64,000 bases of DNA from Trichobilharzia regenti (lineage: Eukaryota; Platyhelminthes; Trematoda; Strigeidida; Schistosomatidae), in assembly GCA_944472135.2 (NCBI GenBank), contig OX235262.1, forward strand, positions 168,205,509-168,269,508, in the 5' to 3' direction. The notes under the pieces are model-generated. The model saw only the letters and a program-made list of their open reading frames with translations, ran no database searches and was not told where the DNA came from. The position numbers and the translations under genes were made by a program. Positions 21,302 through 31,740 of the stretch are shown here, piece after piece (within the stretch, counting starts at the first letter, position 1; each line of letters starts with the position of its first letter).

Positions 21302-22240
21302 AGCATATGGATACTTCCATATTAGTTTGTTTATTAGATGTATCACACACAGTGAAGCAGTATTATTTACTGGATGACACAGTTTCGAACACAATTTATT
21401 ATTGTTCATAATCATTTCATCAATTATAATCATACGACTTCGAAACTTGGGTTTTTTAGTTTTCTTCGACGAAGTCATCATAAACAGCCTAGATGATGAC
21501 TTCGTCGAAAAGAAAATTTTCTTCGCTGCAATTGTCTTCTAATTAACTCCTATGATCCAATTTGTATATTCCGTGATTTTTTAGTTTTCTTTGATCTCTC
21601 CTATTTGTCGTCGTTAGGGTAGTAGAATTTTCCAGATATCTGGCTGGACGGGTGTTGAATCATTCCTATTACACGTATTCTCTCTCAGTTGATTCGATAA
21701 ACAAAGCTTCCGTTGTTATCAATCTCCCTCCACTCACCCCGTTACATTAGATTTTAAAACTGTCATCCTATCCCATCCATCCTATTGTATGGTTGTGTGT
21801 GCGTAATTGCATGTAGTGAGCGACATAGCTGAACTATTTATTCTCCAGATTTCTTATCTTATTATTGGGGTCAACTAACCTAGATTTTGCTAGGTTTCTA
21901 TGTTCGGCTAGTCTGACTGACTGCCCCTGTTCTACTAGTTTGACCTATGTTTTCGACCTGATAATCATCTCAGACAGGTTATCATCTAAACTAAATTGTT
22001 TTGTTTTAAAGCCTCCACACGATTGATCCTTTAAACCGACAGTGCTTGTTTCTAATTGAGTTTGTGGTTGTTTTGAACGCCAGCCACTTTTATTCCTGCC
22101 TTGTTAGGAATTCTGTGTAAGGTGGTTTCCGATGTTCCTTCCTTGTATGGAAGTACTACTGATGACTATGTGTGTGATACATCTAATAAAAAACTAGTAT
22201 TGAATCGCTTACTTACACAGTGCCGAAGATTTAAGCATGT
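21302..22240 (+). mobile_element. Foldback element copy with PLE-A tail inserted
   Basis: The left arm starts tccatattagtttgtttatt and runs to about 21470. A piece of PLE-A tail (about 21471-21590, including the motif at 21485) interrupts it. The arm resumes at about 21590 (gatctctcctatttgtcgtc) and runs to about 21910. A right end (gtgtgatacatctaataaaa) is at 22170-22200. The centre (21910-22160) differs from that of the 12873-13763 copy. Confidence 0.65.
21485..21528 (+). ncRNA. Hammerhead-like motif, PLE-A type
   Basis: The order is cagc, C, TAGA, TGATGA, seven bases ending in C, GAAA, hairpin agaaaattttctt, gctg. The outer stem cagc/gctg and the hairpin pair perfectly. A partial inverted copy abuts it at 21459-21476. 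Confidence 0.5.
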
Positions 22241-22790
22241 AGATATGTTAATAACATTAGAAGAAAGTGGTTGATCTTTTGATCGAAAACTCATAGTTGA
22301 GGTTACTGGTCGAGAAGTTTTTCATTCTAAAATCTTGGAAAAAGCAAGTGACCATTAACAATCAAATTAATGATAGCTTTATTTTGGACATTGTTTATAT
22401 AATGTACAGAACTGTCTGTGGAGTTTAATGCATAATATTTTCTTTTCGTCCAGGATCTTCAGACATAACATTGATATGACACACATCTGGTGGCCTGCCT
22501 AAAACTTGGGCTATTAAAAACTTCTCTCTTTCTATCGTATGTATTTTCTCTCGTTTGGTTTGTTTTAATCGATGAAGATATGACCTATCTCTAAAGGTAT
22601 TATCTTCTATTCTATGTTCTTATAATGTTTATGAGCTTCTGATTATCAAATTTCCACTAAACTTGAGGAAAGGCCTGATTCTGAATGGAAATGTTATTAA
22701 ACTAAATTTAGAATTATTGATCACATAAGTGTCTATTATTTAGACAATATATATATTTGCACAATGATAAGACTAAATTTCATGGTTGAT
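22241..22790. other. No gene recognised
   Basis: AT-rich, without tRNA-like boxes or retroelement motifs that I could identify. Confidence 0.35.
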
Positions 22791-22799
22791 CGATGTCTT

Positions 22800-23400
22800 G
22801 TGTCTCATAAACTCGAAAAGTCACAACCAAAATTCATCAAGCTCTATAAGAGTCAGCGAAGACCAGGACTTAAATGAATCGAGTGAAGACAGAAATGATA
22901 GAGGTGCTGAATCGACAACAAACACCACTTACCATCAGTGGGAAGAATATAAAGGAGGTTATCTCTCCAACCCAGGCAGTGTCGTTTCAACTACAGGCGG
23001 CATGGATAAAGATGTTAAAGGCAACCACAGTGAGTTAGTAAAAGAGGCATAATTACTTTAAGGCCTGTATGGAAATCCACAAAAGTTAGAACAAGGAAAA
23101 GGATCCGAATTTCTTGATGATTCAGACACCAGAAGCATTTCCAACAGCTTGCTGCAAGACTCTCTTTGGACGTATCGTGGGGAAAGCTTCCAATGACATC
23201 ACACATCAGGATAGCTTGCCAGTGGAAGCCAAAATGTGCAGCCACTTGTTGGCTATCTAAAAGATGATACGGAAGAGATTACTTGGTGAAGTGCAGATAG
23301 CTTTTGGCAGTTTATGAAGTTGGCCGAAAGAGGCAAGGAATGCAATGAAGCCCAATGTTCTGCCTGGAACTCAAGGGATGCATTACGAAGATAACACCTG
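22800..23400 (+). pseudogene. RTE-type LINE fragment
   Basis: It has the linker/C-terminal order of the RTE family: TTYHQWEEYKGGYLSN, then VSTTGGMDKDVK, the SISNSLLQD block near 23130 and a degenerate tail (gaagcccaatgttctgcctg) at 23347. Stops and frameshifts are frequent. Confidence 0.6.
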
Positions 23401-23724
23401 GACGATTACTCACAACAGGTTTGAATAAAAACTGGTCATTGAAAATTTATCTTTTCAAACCTTTCTAAAATAAAGCACATTTAGTGAATCTAGTGGAGGC
23501 GTCATCCTACAAGAGTATTTATTCTCATTTACAGAAATGAATTATTTGTAAAGATTGATGATGAGTAGTTGTCTGTGAAAGGCATTTGCATGGAAGACGT
23601 TTTAAGACGCAGATATCGCAATGATGTAGCGCTATTGAGAGTAATTATCCAATCAATAAGACTGAACTGAACATGGTAGAATGTTGGTTACTGACGAAAA
23701 ACCATTGCTCATAATCGTATCAAC

Positions 23725-23835
23725 TTGATATGATTATGAGCAATAGTTTGTGCTCGAAACGTCATCAGTTAATGTAACTGTACAACACTGTGTGATTTAT
23801 CGAAATAAAATCTTATCCATAATGGAATTGTACTG
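23725..23835 (+). repeat. Diverged end of a foldback-type repeat
   Basis: It has the order gatatgattatgagcaatag, cgaaacgtcatcag, cactgtgtgatttatcg, aataaaatc, ataatggaattg. That parallels the right end of the foldback arms (13610-13730) but is clearly diverged. Confidence 0.45.
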
Positions 23836-23904
23836 TTATGCATCATCTCATACTGAACTGATAAGAGAATGCAGAACAAATAGTTATGAATTCATTTAGT
23901 TTGG

Positions 23905-24140
23905 TGCTTCCTATCCACTTCACCGGACGAGTGCGTAGGTGGTTCGAGCGCGGCTAACCGAGCTTGATTCCGGGCCGATGCATTCCAAAACTTCACCTAG
24001 GTCAATATCCGATAGTAAGCGAGGAAAAGAGGAAAAGCTAGGCCTGAGGCTACGAGCGTCATTTCATAAAACACTGCAACTCTTGAAATTCCGAACTTCA
24101 AAGACCTATTTTCTGCTAGGAACCCAAATAAAAAAAAACT
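23905..24140 (+). mobile_element. SINE2, diverged copy
   Basis: It keeps the SINE2 layout: tgattccgggccgatgcatt, agaggaaaagctaggcctga, acactgcaactcttgaa, then a tail and poly(A). The A box is unrecognisable. Confidence 0.5.
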
Positions 24141-24590
24141 GTTCACCTACTGTGCACCTTGTTTTCATAGTGTACACAAAATATCACCTAGATGGTATAA
24201 CTCGAAACTGTTTATCAGAAAGGAAACAGTCAGTTACGAAAAGTTAAACGTAAACATGAGTCTTTATTCCTATTCTTCAACGGTCAAGAAACTAACTGCT
24301 TTGTGCCATTCATTTGTAAGCCAAATAACAATAAGGTAAGTGAATACTGACATCCTTTGAGTTCATCATCAGAAAATGATACGCTATGATATGATATGAA
24401 TAAAATGGATAAATTTACCAGTATATGATTTGACTTAGGAATTTTTTACGAAACATAATAATAATTGTAGAGTTTATGAAAATGACTGGTCGAAAATAGA
24501 ATTTGCTTCGCTATTTACGTCTTTTTCTTATAACTTAGTATGAGAATATTCTGTTTAATTTTTGGTGTGGTTGTGTTCTGTGAGTTGGAT
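24141..24590. other. No gene recognised
   Basis: It precedes the PLE-G tail. The sequence may belong to the 3' end of PLE-G beyond its hammerhead, but I see no supporting repeat copy. Confidence 0.3.
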
Positions 24591-24595
24591 AGTTA

Positions 24596-24645
24596 ATTTG
24601 AGAAGCTTTCATCGCTCTACTAGGTAACATCTTCAGCGCACACTT
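24596..24645 (-). ncRNA. Hammerhead ribozyme, PLE-G type
   Basis: The minus strand reads gcg, CTGAAGA, a long imperfect stem II (tgttacc...gcgat), GAAA and gcttc. Core bases are present. Stem II has several wobbles and mismatches, so activity may be weak. It lies about 100 bp downstream of the recognisable PLE-G coding remnant. Confidence 0.55.
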
Positions 24646-24699
24646 TAATTTGAATTGAAGTGAGCTTTTAGATTTCTTCACGAGTTTATTAGTCATCTC

Positions 24700-25800
24700 T
24701 CCCCACAGGTGGCCTTGAACGTGATTGGTTATTTTTGTGTGTTTTCACACCCTCTAGGCTACGGGTATTGGAATTGATTGTTTCTTTGACTTGAACTTTG
24801 ACCCTTTGTATGTGTGGTTTCCTTCTTATTGGTTGGTAAATTTTGTCTATCTCGATGTGTCTATTGATTGATGATTCAATGGAATGCCAAGCTGGCTTCT
24901 AAAAATTCTCTAGCATTCTTGGCGTTTTCTCTGTCTAATATTTGAATGCTGGTTGTCCCAGTCGAATTGATGTCCATGGTTGTCTGTGTGTAGTGATATG
25001 AGGGAGTTGAGATCATGTATTTTGATGGCTAGCTTATGCTCATGGATAAGAAGACGAAGGAGACGTCGACCATTTTGACCAATGTAGTGTTTTTCGCATT
25101 TGTCACAACTTATTTTGTAGATGATATTGGTTTTATCTTCCTTCGTTGTTGAGTCTTTCGGTTGACGTAGAATTGAGTGAAGTGATTCTGTTGGTTTGTG
25201 TACGACGTCAATTCCTAGAGGTTTGAAGAGTCTTGTAGTGATTTCTGAGATATCCTTTATATATGGTTAGGCGATTTGCTTTGTGCTTGCCTTGGGTGCT
25301 TTTGGTTTGATAGGTTGGCTTGGGGATATATGTCTTGTGATGAAAATCCGTGGATATCCCTTCTTTTGGAAGACGTCCATGAGATATCTTTCTTCAATTT
25401 TTCTTAAGGTGGGAGTGTTGCAATGAGTCCTGGTCAGCCCTCTTGAATAGTGTTTGTATACAATTCCTGTTGTGTGCTATTTGCTTGTTGCTGTTGTAAT
25501 TCAGTATTTAGTCTGCGTGACTTGATTGTCTATAAACTTGAGTTTCTAATACCCCTGTGGTTGTCCGCTTGACTACAACGTCTAAAAATAGGATTTTCCT
25601 CTCGAATTCCCCTTCACTTGTGGATTAGATGTCCTTGAAGACGTTGTTTATTATGTTATGAGTTTTATCTAACTCGTTTCTTCTTATTTTCACAAATGTG
25701 TCATTTATTATGTTTTCGAGCCTTTGCATCACTGCTTCTGCAATCAAACCTAATATTGACGATCCCATGGGTGTTTTTTTGACTTGTTCAAATTATTTGG
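24700..25800 (-). pseudogene. PLE-G: distinct Penelope-like element, RT end plus GIY-YIG
   Basis: Minus-strand reading from about 25790 gives FEQVKKTPMGSSILGLIAEA, VMQRLENIIN, then FLDVVVKRTTTGVLETQVYR, KIEERYLMDVFQKKGYP, KPLGIDVVHKPTESLHSILR and IIYKISCDKCEKHYIGQNGR with SLHTDNHGHQFDW. This is an RT palm followed by a GIY-YIG domain, but with TPMGSSILGLIAEA wording and a CxKC spacing unlike PLE-A to F. The YVDD region is deleted and several in-frame stops occur, so it is dead. Confidence 0.75.
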
Positions 25801-26025
25801 CCGTTTGATTGGAAGTACGTTGTTAGGCATAGGTTTATGCATTCCATCCAGCTTGCGTGTGGCATTTTTGATTGTTGTGGGAGGTGTTCGTCGTTACCGA
25901 GCAATTGCTGCATATTCTGTTTATTTATGGCACTCATTAAAGGGAAACTATTCATGGAAATTTTGTTCAGATATTTAAACTAAGTTCTACCGATTACCAA
26001 GTCTCAATAATTTCACATAGTCTAG

Positions 26026-26170
26026 TGCAGGCACATCCAGATGACGAATACTAAATAGGACGAAATATGCATCCTTCAAGTCAGTCCTCAGACATCGTTG
26101 AAGCATCCTCACAAGAAGCCAACGTGTCAACAGAGGCCGAACATTTCGATCCAATCAGTTAACAGGAAAA
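26026..26170 (+). mobile_element. Sm-alpha-like hammerhead SINE, 3' fragment
   Basis: It has gtgcaggcacatccag, ATGACGA, a stem II (tactaaatagga), CGAAA, tatgcatc and then the flank catcgttgaagcatcctcac. This follows the order of 48893-48958 plus the flank at 48655-48740. The first core base is A instead of C, and the return stem strand is lost (cttcaag instead of ctggat). Confidence 0.55.
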
Positions 26171-26439
26171 TTAAAACTGAGTTAAAAGTAAATAGTCTAA
26201 CCTCTGTCCTTCACTTCGATAGTGTTCTAGGCTAGCGTTACAACTTCTAGTACACTAACAGCTCTGTGTATCTGAATGGCTTATTATTATAACGCATACC
26301 AGTAGGCCTGCTCTACACTGGAATGTTAAGGCGGAGCATCACTTAAGTGGGCTGATATAATTCTTACCATGTTACTCGACCGAATATGCATCACTTATAA
26401 ATCCTTCGAAACAAGTTGTAATATACTGTACAGGAAAAG

Positions 26440-26570
26440 GAGTTTGGAGAATCCATCCCTAACTGCCAATGATTTCCAAACTAGGATGAAACAGCTGGCT
26501 GTCCAGTACTCCCTGGTTTTCAATGGTTCTCTAACTGATGTCAATCCGTGATCAACTGGTAAAAACAAAA
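26440..26570 (+). mobile_element. SINE3, 3' fragment
   Basis: It contains gatttccaaactaggatgaa, cagctggctgtccagtactc, cctggttttcaatggttctc and taactgatgtcaatccgtga, the terminal block of SINE3. Confidence 0.7.
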
Positions 26571-26614
26571 CTAATCCTTACAAACCAACTACAGAAAATT
26601 AATCTGATGCTCGT

Positions 26615-26970
26615 TAGTGACTTGCTACAGGATGGAGTTTCCTGGAGTGCTAGTGAGCAGTCGTGACCAGTGACGTATAACTAGTCAAATGTCAGGATGG
26701 ATTTCCCACTGATGACATTGATTGCTGGTCGCACTAAATCACGAATTGGTAGAAGTTAGGATTCATGGACTGGCCGTTGAATTGGATCCCAGTAGCTGAA
26801 TGGTACACTTGCCTGCCTTGTAACCGTAAGGTCCTGGGTTCGAACTTTGTTGGTGGGTGCGTACAGCTGATGATTCCTGGGTACTAAGAAGAAACAGCTG
26901 TGCAGTACTCCCTGGTTTTCAATGGTTCTCTAAATAATATCAAACCACGATCAACTCGTAAAAACAATGT
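26615..26970 (+). mobile_element. SINE3, best-preserved copy
   Basis: The order is ctacaggatggagtttcctg, ggatttcccactgatgacat, ggtcgcactaaatcacgaat, tRNA-like gatcccagtagctgaatgg and aaggtcctgggttcgaac, ggtgggtgcgtacagctgat, then the 3' block ccctggttttcaatggttct. It is about 350 bp with no coding capacity. It directly follows the 3' fragment at 26440. Confidence 0.75.
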
Positions 26971-26974
26971 TGAT

Positions 26975-27029
26975 ATATATCTGGATGTTTCACCTAACTT
27001 TTTAATTATTATCTCCTTTTTCTCCTAAA
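26975..27029 (+). repeat. R5 repeat, left part (before LINE insertion)
   Basis: tggatgtttcacctaacttt and attattatctcctttttctc match 47095-47140 and 38965-39010. R5 continues at 30284 on the far side of the LINE. Confidence 0.65.
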
Positions 27030-30000
27030 TAATAATAATAATAACAGCTTTATTCCAAACAGTATTTGTGGTACAGGTATGGAATTTTCAGCGTGCATTA
27101 CAGTATATTGCATCTAATTACCTCATAAATTATATAAGATTTTTAAAAATCAAAAATAAATAAAAATAAAATAAATAAGTTATAAATAAATAAAAATTAA
27201 AAATTAAGAAAAAACAGCGTAGAGTATTTCATTTCAAACAATGCAACACAGGATTTGAAATATAAAGTTGATGGGTGGTAGAAGATGAGAACAACAGTGT
27301 AGTAGTAACGAGGAAAGGAAAACAAAAACTAATGGGACTATTTGTTAGAGTGCCGCAGTAAGTTTATCGTGTCATACCTAACGGATTTCTCATCACATAA
27401 CAGCTGTGCCAGATATGGTATTGTGGAGTTTTTGTATTTGGTAGTCCTAGCATATAGCCTCCTATAGCTGCTTCTAGTTCTTCCAGATGAAATGCAAGGA
27501 GATAGATGCGTATAGAGAGGATGCTCGGGGTCCGACAATATTGTATTCGCTAGTTTCTTACATGACATAATATGTCTATCTACAATAGTGTTCACCAGTT
27601 GGTTTAACGATATCCCACTTGCCCTACTAACAGCTTTTAGTGCCCTTCTCAGCGAAGCAAAGTCTTTCTTAAGTAGTCCAGGAAAGACTAATGGGGAGCA
27701 GTAAAGGAGGATGGGTAGAATACAAGAATTTACAAACTGAGAAAGTAAAGACTGCTTTATGCCAGACTGCCTAAATTTCCTAATGTAGAACGTTAAGCGA
27801 AACATCTTTCTAGTAACTAGCAAGATGTGGGAAGACCAGGAAAGATCGGTGGAAAAACTCAGCCCAAGGTACTTGACATTAGATGTATTTTCAACCTCTG
27901 TGCCGTCAATGAGAGTGGGGCCATGTGAGCTAACTAGTTGCTGTAGGTCACATTTACGTCTGAAAGTGAAATTGACTACCTGACATTTAGACGGATTAAG
28001 CTTAAGTCCGTTTGAAGAGGACCACTGACTAATTTCCGACAGAAAGCTATTTAATTTGGAACAATCTGACTGAGAGTTGACAGGCATAGAAACCGAGAGG
28101 TCATCGGCATACTTAACAAAAGTGGCTACATCAGAATGAGGCAAGTCATGTAAGAAAAACGAGAACAGAAAGGGAGAAAGAACAGCACCTTGAGGAACAC
28201 CAGCTAAAGTAAGTGAGGTAGTGGAGGATTTTCCATTGTAGACGGTGTACTGCTTCCTTTCAGAAAAATAGGAATGCAACCACTTATTTGTCCAGCTTTC
28301 AGCCTGTGTTGCAGCAAGCTTACTTAGCAAGAGAGACCTGGGAACAGAGTCAAATGCAGATGTGTAATCAAGGAAGGCACAGCGAACGTATTTAGCTCCT
28401 TTATCTAAACTAGAGACTATGCTATGGTGGAGGACGACAGCGGCATCTAACGTACTCCTACTATGTTTATAAGCAAACTGGTTGGGGTCGTTGAAAGGTT
28501 TTAAAGAGGGATCAAGATTAAGTAAAATAAGTCTTTCCATAACTTTCAAAAAGGGTGAGGTAATTGAAATGGGTCTAAACTTAACATTAGGTCCACTTGT
28601 AGATTTAGGCACTGGAACGATCTTGATGTTTTTCCATGATTCAGGTATAATACTTTTGGAAAACGATTCGTTGAAAATGTCAGTTAGCGGGGAACACAAG
28701 ATGTCGGCACACTTCTTAAGGATAACAGCAGGAACACCATCAGGACCGAGGGACTGAGTAGGCTTGAGAGATTGAAGACACTTGAGGACATCATTCGTGT
28801 TAAAGCATGAGAAGCAGTCATTGTTTACACTATTTGAGTTAGGAATCATAACATTTGCTGGGATACATATGAAGGATTCATTAAGCATGTTAACATCTAC
28901 AGAAATATCATTCAACATTTGCTTACCACCTGTGATTTCCTTTAATAACTTCCACATATTTGATGGGGATTTACATGAAAGAAACTTCTGGTTATAGAGA
29001 GCATTCAATCTTTGTAATTCAAGCTTAATCAAAGTGTTCATTCTCTTAACACCAGATTTGTTTTTCATTTTGAACAACCTTTCTTTTTCACGGCGGAGCT
29101 TTTTGAGTTGAGAAGAGGAGAAGCGATCGAATTTTAAGAAGATTGTCTCTTTTGGACAACAAACATCAAGACAGAAATTAAGATAATGTGTTATGTTGGC
29201 AATTGTGTTATCAAGAGCTTGTTCAGTAAATAGATCCCAGTTTGTGTCTTTTAACATGGACCTTAGGTTCAGTATGTTGTCATGGGAATAACATCTGTGT
29301 TGTGTTTTCTTTCCAAGGTATGAGAAGACCCTTTTGTGCTGCTTTCCATATACTTTGGGCAATATTCTTATGATACAGTGATCTGAATTTAGTAGTGGGG
29401 CTCTTTTTCGAGCTTCAAATATTCCTGCATCGTTTGTAAAACAAGGTCAAGAGTGTTGTCCATTCTAGTCGGGAAGTTGACAATATTATCGTGTCCAAGT
29501 GAAATTAGGAAGCTGTGGTCACTAGAATTAAAATCACCAGTAACTATAGACAAGGAATTTCCGAAGGAGGTGGCAGCAAGGGAAGTAAATTCATCCGCAA
29601 ATAAAGATAATTCTGTGGAGTTGCATCCAGGAGCAATATACATGTTCGAGATGTAAATGTAGTTGTATTTTGACAAATGTTTAGGTCGACACTTAACGGT
29701 GAGACAGTCAATATTGTCACTAGAGAATTTGAAACATACATTATTAGACGTACACCATTGTGAATTGATGAAGATGGCGACACCGCCACCGCGTTTCTTC
29801 CTGGAACTACACCGATCTTGTCTGAATAGTTTGAAATTATTTAGATACACTAGATTGTCATCATATAGATCATGAAGCCATGTTTCTTGAAGTGATATGA
29901 TCCCAGTATTATGATATATAATGGAAGACACCAGCGATTGAAGACAGTTAATTTTAGCCGGCAGGGAGCGACAATTGGTACTCATAATTGCGGGAACAGT

Positions 30001-30283
30001 CATGAATTGAATAGGGGTATTTTTTAATGCTCTCTGCCAGCCGGCATGATGCTTTTTCTTGTCTTTTTTATGGAGTTGCAGATCAGTAGGTTTTAAAGAT
30101 ATTAGATATTCACGAGAATAAATAATCCGATTTGAGGTCATATTTGAATAAGATTTATTGATTAAAATATCAATTAGAAATGAGAAATTAGATGCAATAT
30201 GATTTGTAATGTTTAAGGTAATTGGTAGCCCAAGATTTAAGCAGGCTGCCAAGGTCAAAAAGAAACTGTATATCATCGTACTT
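27030..30283 (-). mobile_element. CR1/jockey-like non-LTR retrotransposon, near full length
   Basis: About 3.25 kb, inserted in R5. On the minus strand it has an AP-type endonuclease (from about 30200), a reverse transcriptase (to 27338), a 300-bp 3' untranslated region and a tail gctgaaaattccatacctgt, accacaaatact, then (tta)n at 27030-27045. No ORF1-like protein is visible. A truncated relative is at 19416-21004 and bare tails are at 41225 and 59735. Confidence 0.8.
27338..29362 (-). CDS. LINE reverse transcriptase (CR1/jockey-like), 674 codons open
   Basis: The open frame begins after a frameshift from the endonuclease frame. RT motifs in order: LGPDGVPAVILKKCAD (about 205-220), KFRPISITSPFLKVMERLI (261-279), NQFAYKHSRSTLDAA (294-308), CAFLDYTSAFDSVPR (328-342), GVPQGAVLSPFLFSFFLHDLP (388-408), KYADDLSVSMP with the catalytic YADD at 418-421, LKLNPSKCQ and VKYLGLSFS. 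The C-terminal region has CSPLVFPGLLKKD and YKNSTIPYLAQLLC. All polymerase signature residues are present. The enzyme performs target-primed reverse transcription in the family. The first methionine is probably not the natural start, because endonuclease and RT normally form one polypeptide. Confidence 0.9.
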   Translation of the reverse strand: MPKVYGKQHKRVFSYLGKKTQHRCYSHDNILNLRSMLKDTNWDLFTEQALDNTIANITHYLNFCLDVCCPKETIFLKFDRFSSSQLKKLRREKERLFKMKNKSGVKRMNTLIKLELQRLNALYNQKFLSCKSPSNMWKLLKEITGGKQMLNDISVDVNMLNESFICIPANVMIPNSNSVNNDCFSCFNTNDVLKCLQSLKPTQSLGPDGVPAVILKKCADILCSPLTDIFNESFSKSIIPESWKNIKIVPVPKSTSGPNVKFRPISITSPFLKVMERLILLNLDPSLKPFNDPNQFAYKHSRSTLDAAVVLHHSIVSSLDKGAKYVRCAFLDYTSAFDSVPRSLLLSKLAATQAESWTNKWLHSYFSERKQYTVYNGKSSTTSLTLAGVPQGAVLSPFLFSFFLHDLPHSDVATFVKYADDLSVSMPVNSQSDCSKLNSFLSEISQWSSSNGLKLNPSKCQVVNFTFRRKCDLQQLVSSHGPTLIDGTEVENTSNVKYLGLSFSTDLSWSSHILLVTRKMFRLTFYIRKFRQSGIKQSLLSQFVNSCILPILLYCSPLVFPGLLKKDFASLRRALKAVSRASGISLNQLVNTIVDRHIMSCKKLANTILSDPEHPLYTHLSPCISSGRTRSSYRRLYARTTKYKNSTIPYLAQLLCDEKSVRYDTINLLRHSNK

Positions 30284-30297
30284 ACGTACATCTGCAT
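29389..30297 (-). CDS. LINE AP-like endonuclease (frame separated from RT by one frameshift)
   Basis: The endonuclease/exonuclease/phosphatase fold is recognisable: MSTNCRSLPAKINCLQSLV, then IISLQETWL (catalytic glutamate), RGGGVAIFI, YISNMYIAPG, SIVTGDFNSSDH (catalytic asparagine/aspartate pair) and NTLDLVL. It nicks target DNA to prime reverse transcription. It stops at 29389. In the neighbouring frame, NDAGIFEARKRAPLLNSDHC carries on towards the RT, so a single small frameshift near 29438 separates the two domains. The first residues of the open stretch extend past the probable element boundary at 30283. Confidence 0.8.
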   Translation of the reverse strand: MQMYVSTMIYSFFLTLAACLNLGLPITLNITNHIASNFSFLIDILINKSYSNMTSNRIIYSREYLISLKPTDLQLHKKDKKKHHAGWQRALKNTPIQFMTVPAIMSTNCRSLPAKINCLQSLVSSIIYHNTGIISLQETWLHDLYDDNLVYLNNFKLFRQDRCSSRKKRGGGVAIFINSQWCTSNNVCFKFSSDNIDCLTVKCRPKHLSKYNYIYISNMYIAPGCNSTELSLFADEFTSLAATSFGNSLSIVTGDFNSSDHSFLISLGHDNIVNFPTRMDNTLDLVLQTMQEYLKLEKEPHY

Positions 30298-30540
30298 ATC
30301 ACATGCTGATTTGATCCTTATGATTCGTCTTCATTCCTGTTTAATCTGTAATTTTAATGCTTCTCTTTTTGTTTGTATACTGATATTGATATTTACGACT
30401 GCGATTTTGTTTGAGTGGGTCAAGTTGATACTGACCTTGGACTATGTGCTGAGACTGTTCGGCGAGTGATTCGTGTCTAGAGAGAGTTTTGATCCTGTCT
30501 TGTTGGAAATATTCTCCTTGGTTGTCAACACTTGAGGACT
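30284..30540 (+). repeat. R5 repeat, middle part
   Basis: It matches 47145-47400, 39020-39280 and 57950-58150, for example tcacatgctgatttgatcct and gagagagttttgatcctgtc. It resumes after SINE1 at 30741. Confidence 0.65.
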
Positions 30541-30740
30541 AATTTTGTTTATTTATTTATTTTTTGATTACAGCTTGATTCAACACCGTATTTTTGGTAC
30601 AAGTATGGAATTTTCAGCATGTGATATCGGTAGCCCAAATTTTGCAGGCCGACCGTAGATATCGGGTGTACGTCGGTAGGGGATCGAACCTCAAACCATG
30701 TGCATGGTTGGCGAGGGTCCTAACCACTGTGCTACTGACT
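30541..30740 (-). mobile_element. SINE1, minus-strand copy inside R5
   Basis: The reverse complement reads agtagcacagtggttagg (A box), catggtttgaggttcgatcc (B box), tgcaaaatttgggctacc, then a LINE-like tail gctgaaaattccatacttgt, accaaaaatacggtg and an A-rich end. It is about 200 bp. Confidence 0.8.
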
Positions 30741-30940
30741 CATAGCTGCCCAATGGCATTGTGCGGTACCTCAGATTTTTTACATGTTTTCGTTGAGGCA
30801 TTTTGTGTCTGTAAGTAACTTAAAGGAGTTTTGATCAGCTAGAATGCAAAGAACAGTTCCCTGAGTTCAGACCACAACAAATCAGTTTCGGTCGTTACAT
30901 TTAAAAACAAAACCCAGGTCACATTCAAGTTATCTAAACA
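30741..30940 (+). repeat. R5 repeat, right part
   Basis: It aligns with 58915-59110: agctgccca..., ggcattttgtgtctgtaagt, gagttttgatcag, cggtcgttacat. Confidence 0.55.
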
Positions 30941-31390
30941 CCTAACGATTATTACATTTTTCTAATATTACACAAAGGTATTTTAATAAATGCAAATACC
31001 GATAAATTTAGATCATTTACATCAACAAACAAAACGATTTTAATGAATCAATAAAGTCATACGTGATCCTAAATCATCTTTATGACTCCAAAAAGATTTT
31101 TTTAATTGAATTTCATTAGATAATTACAAATACCTAAATAAACATTATAATGTGTATACGTAAAGAAACTTTAACGTGTTTGTTCTCTCTCTGTCTATCA
31201 TATTCTTAATTGCAAGTCTCAGAATAAGCAGTGAATGGATCCTGAGTTATTTATCACGATACGTGCACACACATATATACATACACTATCACTTATTTTT
31301 ATAACATTTAGGAAGAAGGCTTTATGAAAGATAGAAAACAAAAGGATGTGTTTCGGGTTTTGATCAAGGATTGATCTCAGTGTGATAATC
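30941..31390. other. No gene recognised
   Basis: AT-rich spacer without identifiable repeats or coding motifs. Confidence 0.35.
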
Positions 31391-31394
31391 ATTG

Positions 31395-31740
31395 AAAACA
31401 ACTAAACAGTGCTGGACAGACGTTTCGCCCTTGTCTAAGACTCTTGGGCAGTACGAACCGCCAGAGTTCAAACCAAAGACCTTCTGGTTACAAGAAAAGC
31501 CCACAGACCATTCAGCCAGTGAGACCGAACGCAACAGCCAGCCCATGAATTATAACTTCTACTTATTCGTAGTTTTGGCGCAGTCACCAGTGAATGTCTA
31601 GTGGCTGAGTGTACTACGAGGTTCTGATTTCGAGCTCTAGTAGATTCAGCTTGTCGAAGAGTTCCAAACTAGGACGAAACAGTTGTCCAGTACGCCCTAT
31701 TGGTTTTCACTGGTTCTGAAACAAATCTAATGTCTACAAA
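31395..31740. mobile_element. SINE3 inverted pair
   Basis: 31395-31590 is minus-strand SINE3 (gctggacagacgtttcgccc, accttctggttacaag, cccacagaccattcagccag). 31590-31740 is plus-strand SINE3 (gtcaccagtgaatgtctagt, ccaaactaggacgaaacagt, tggttttcactggttctg). Confidence 0.6.
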
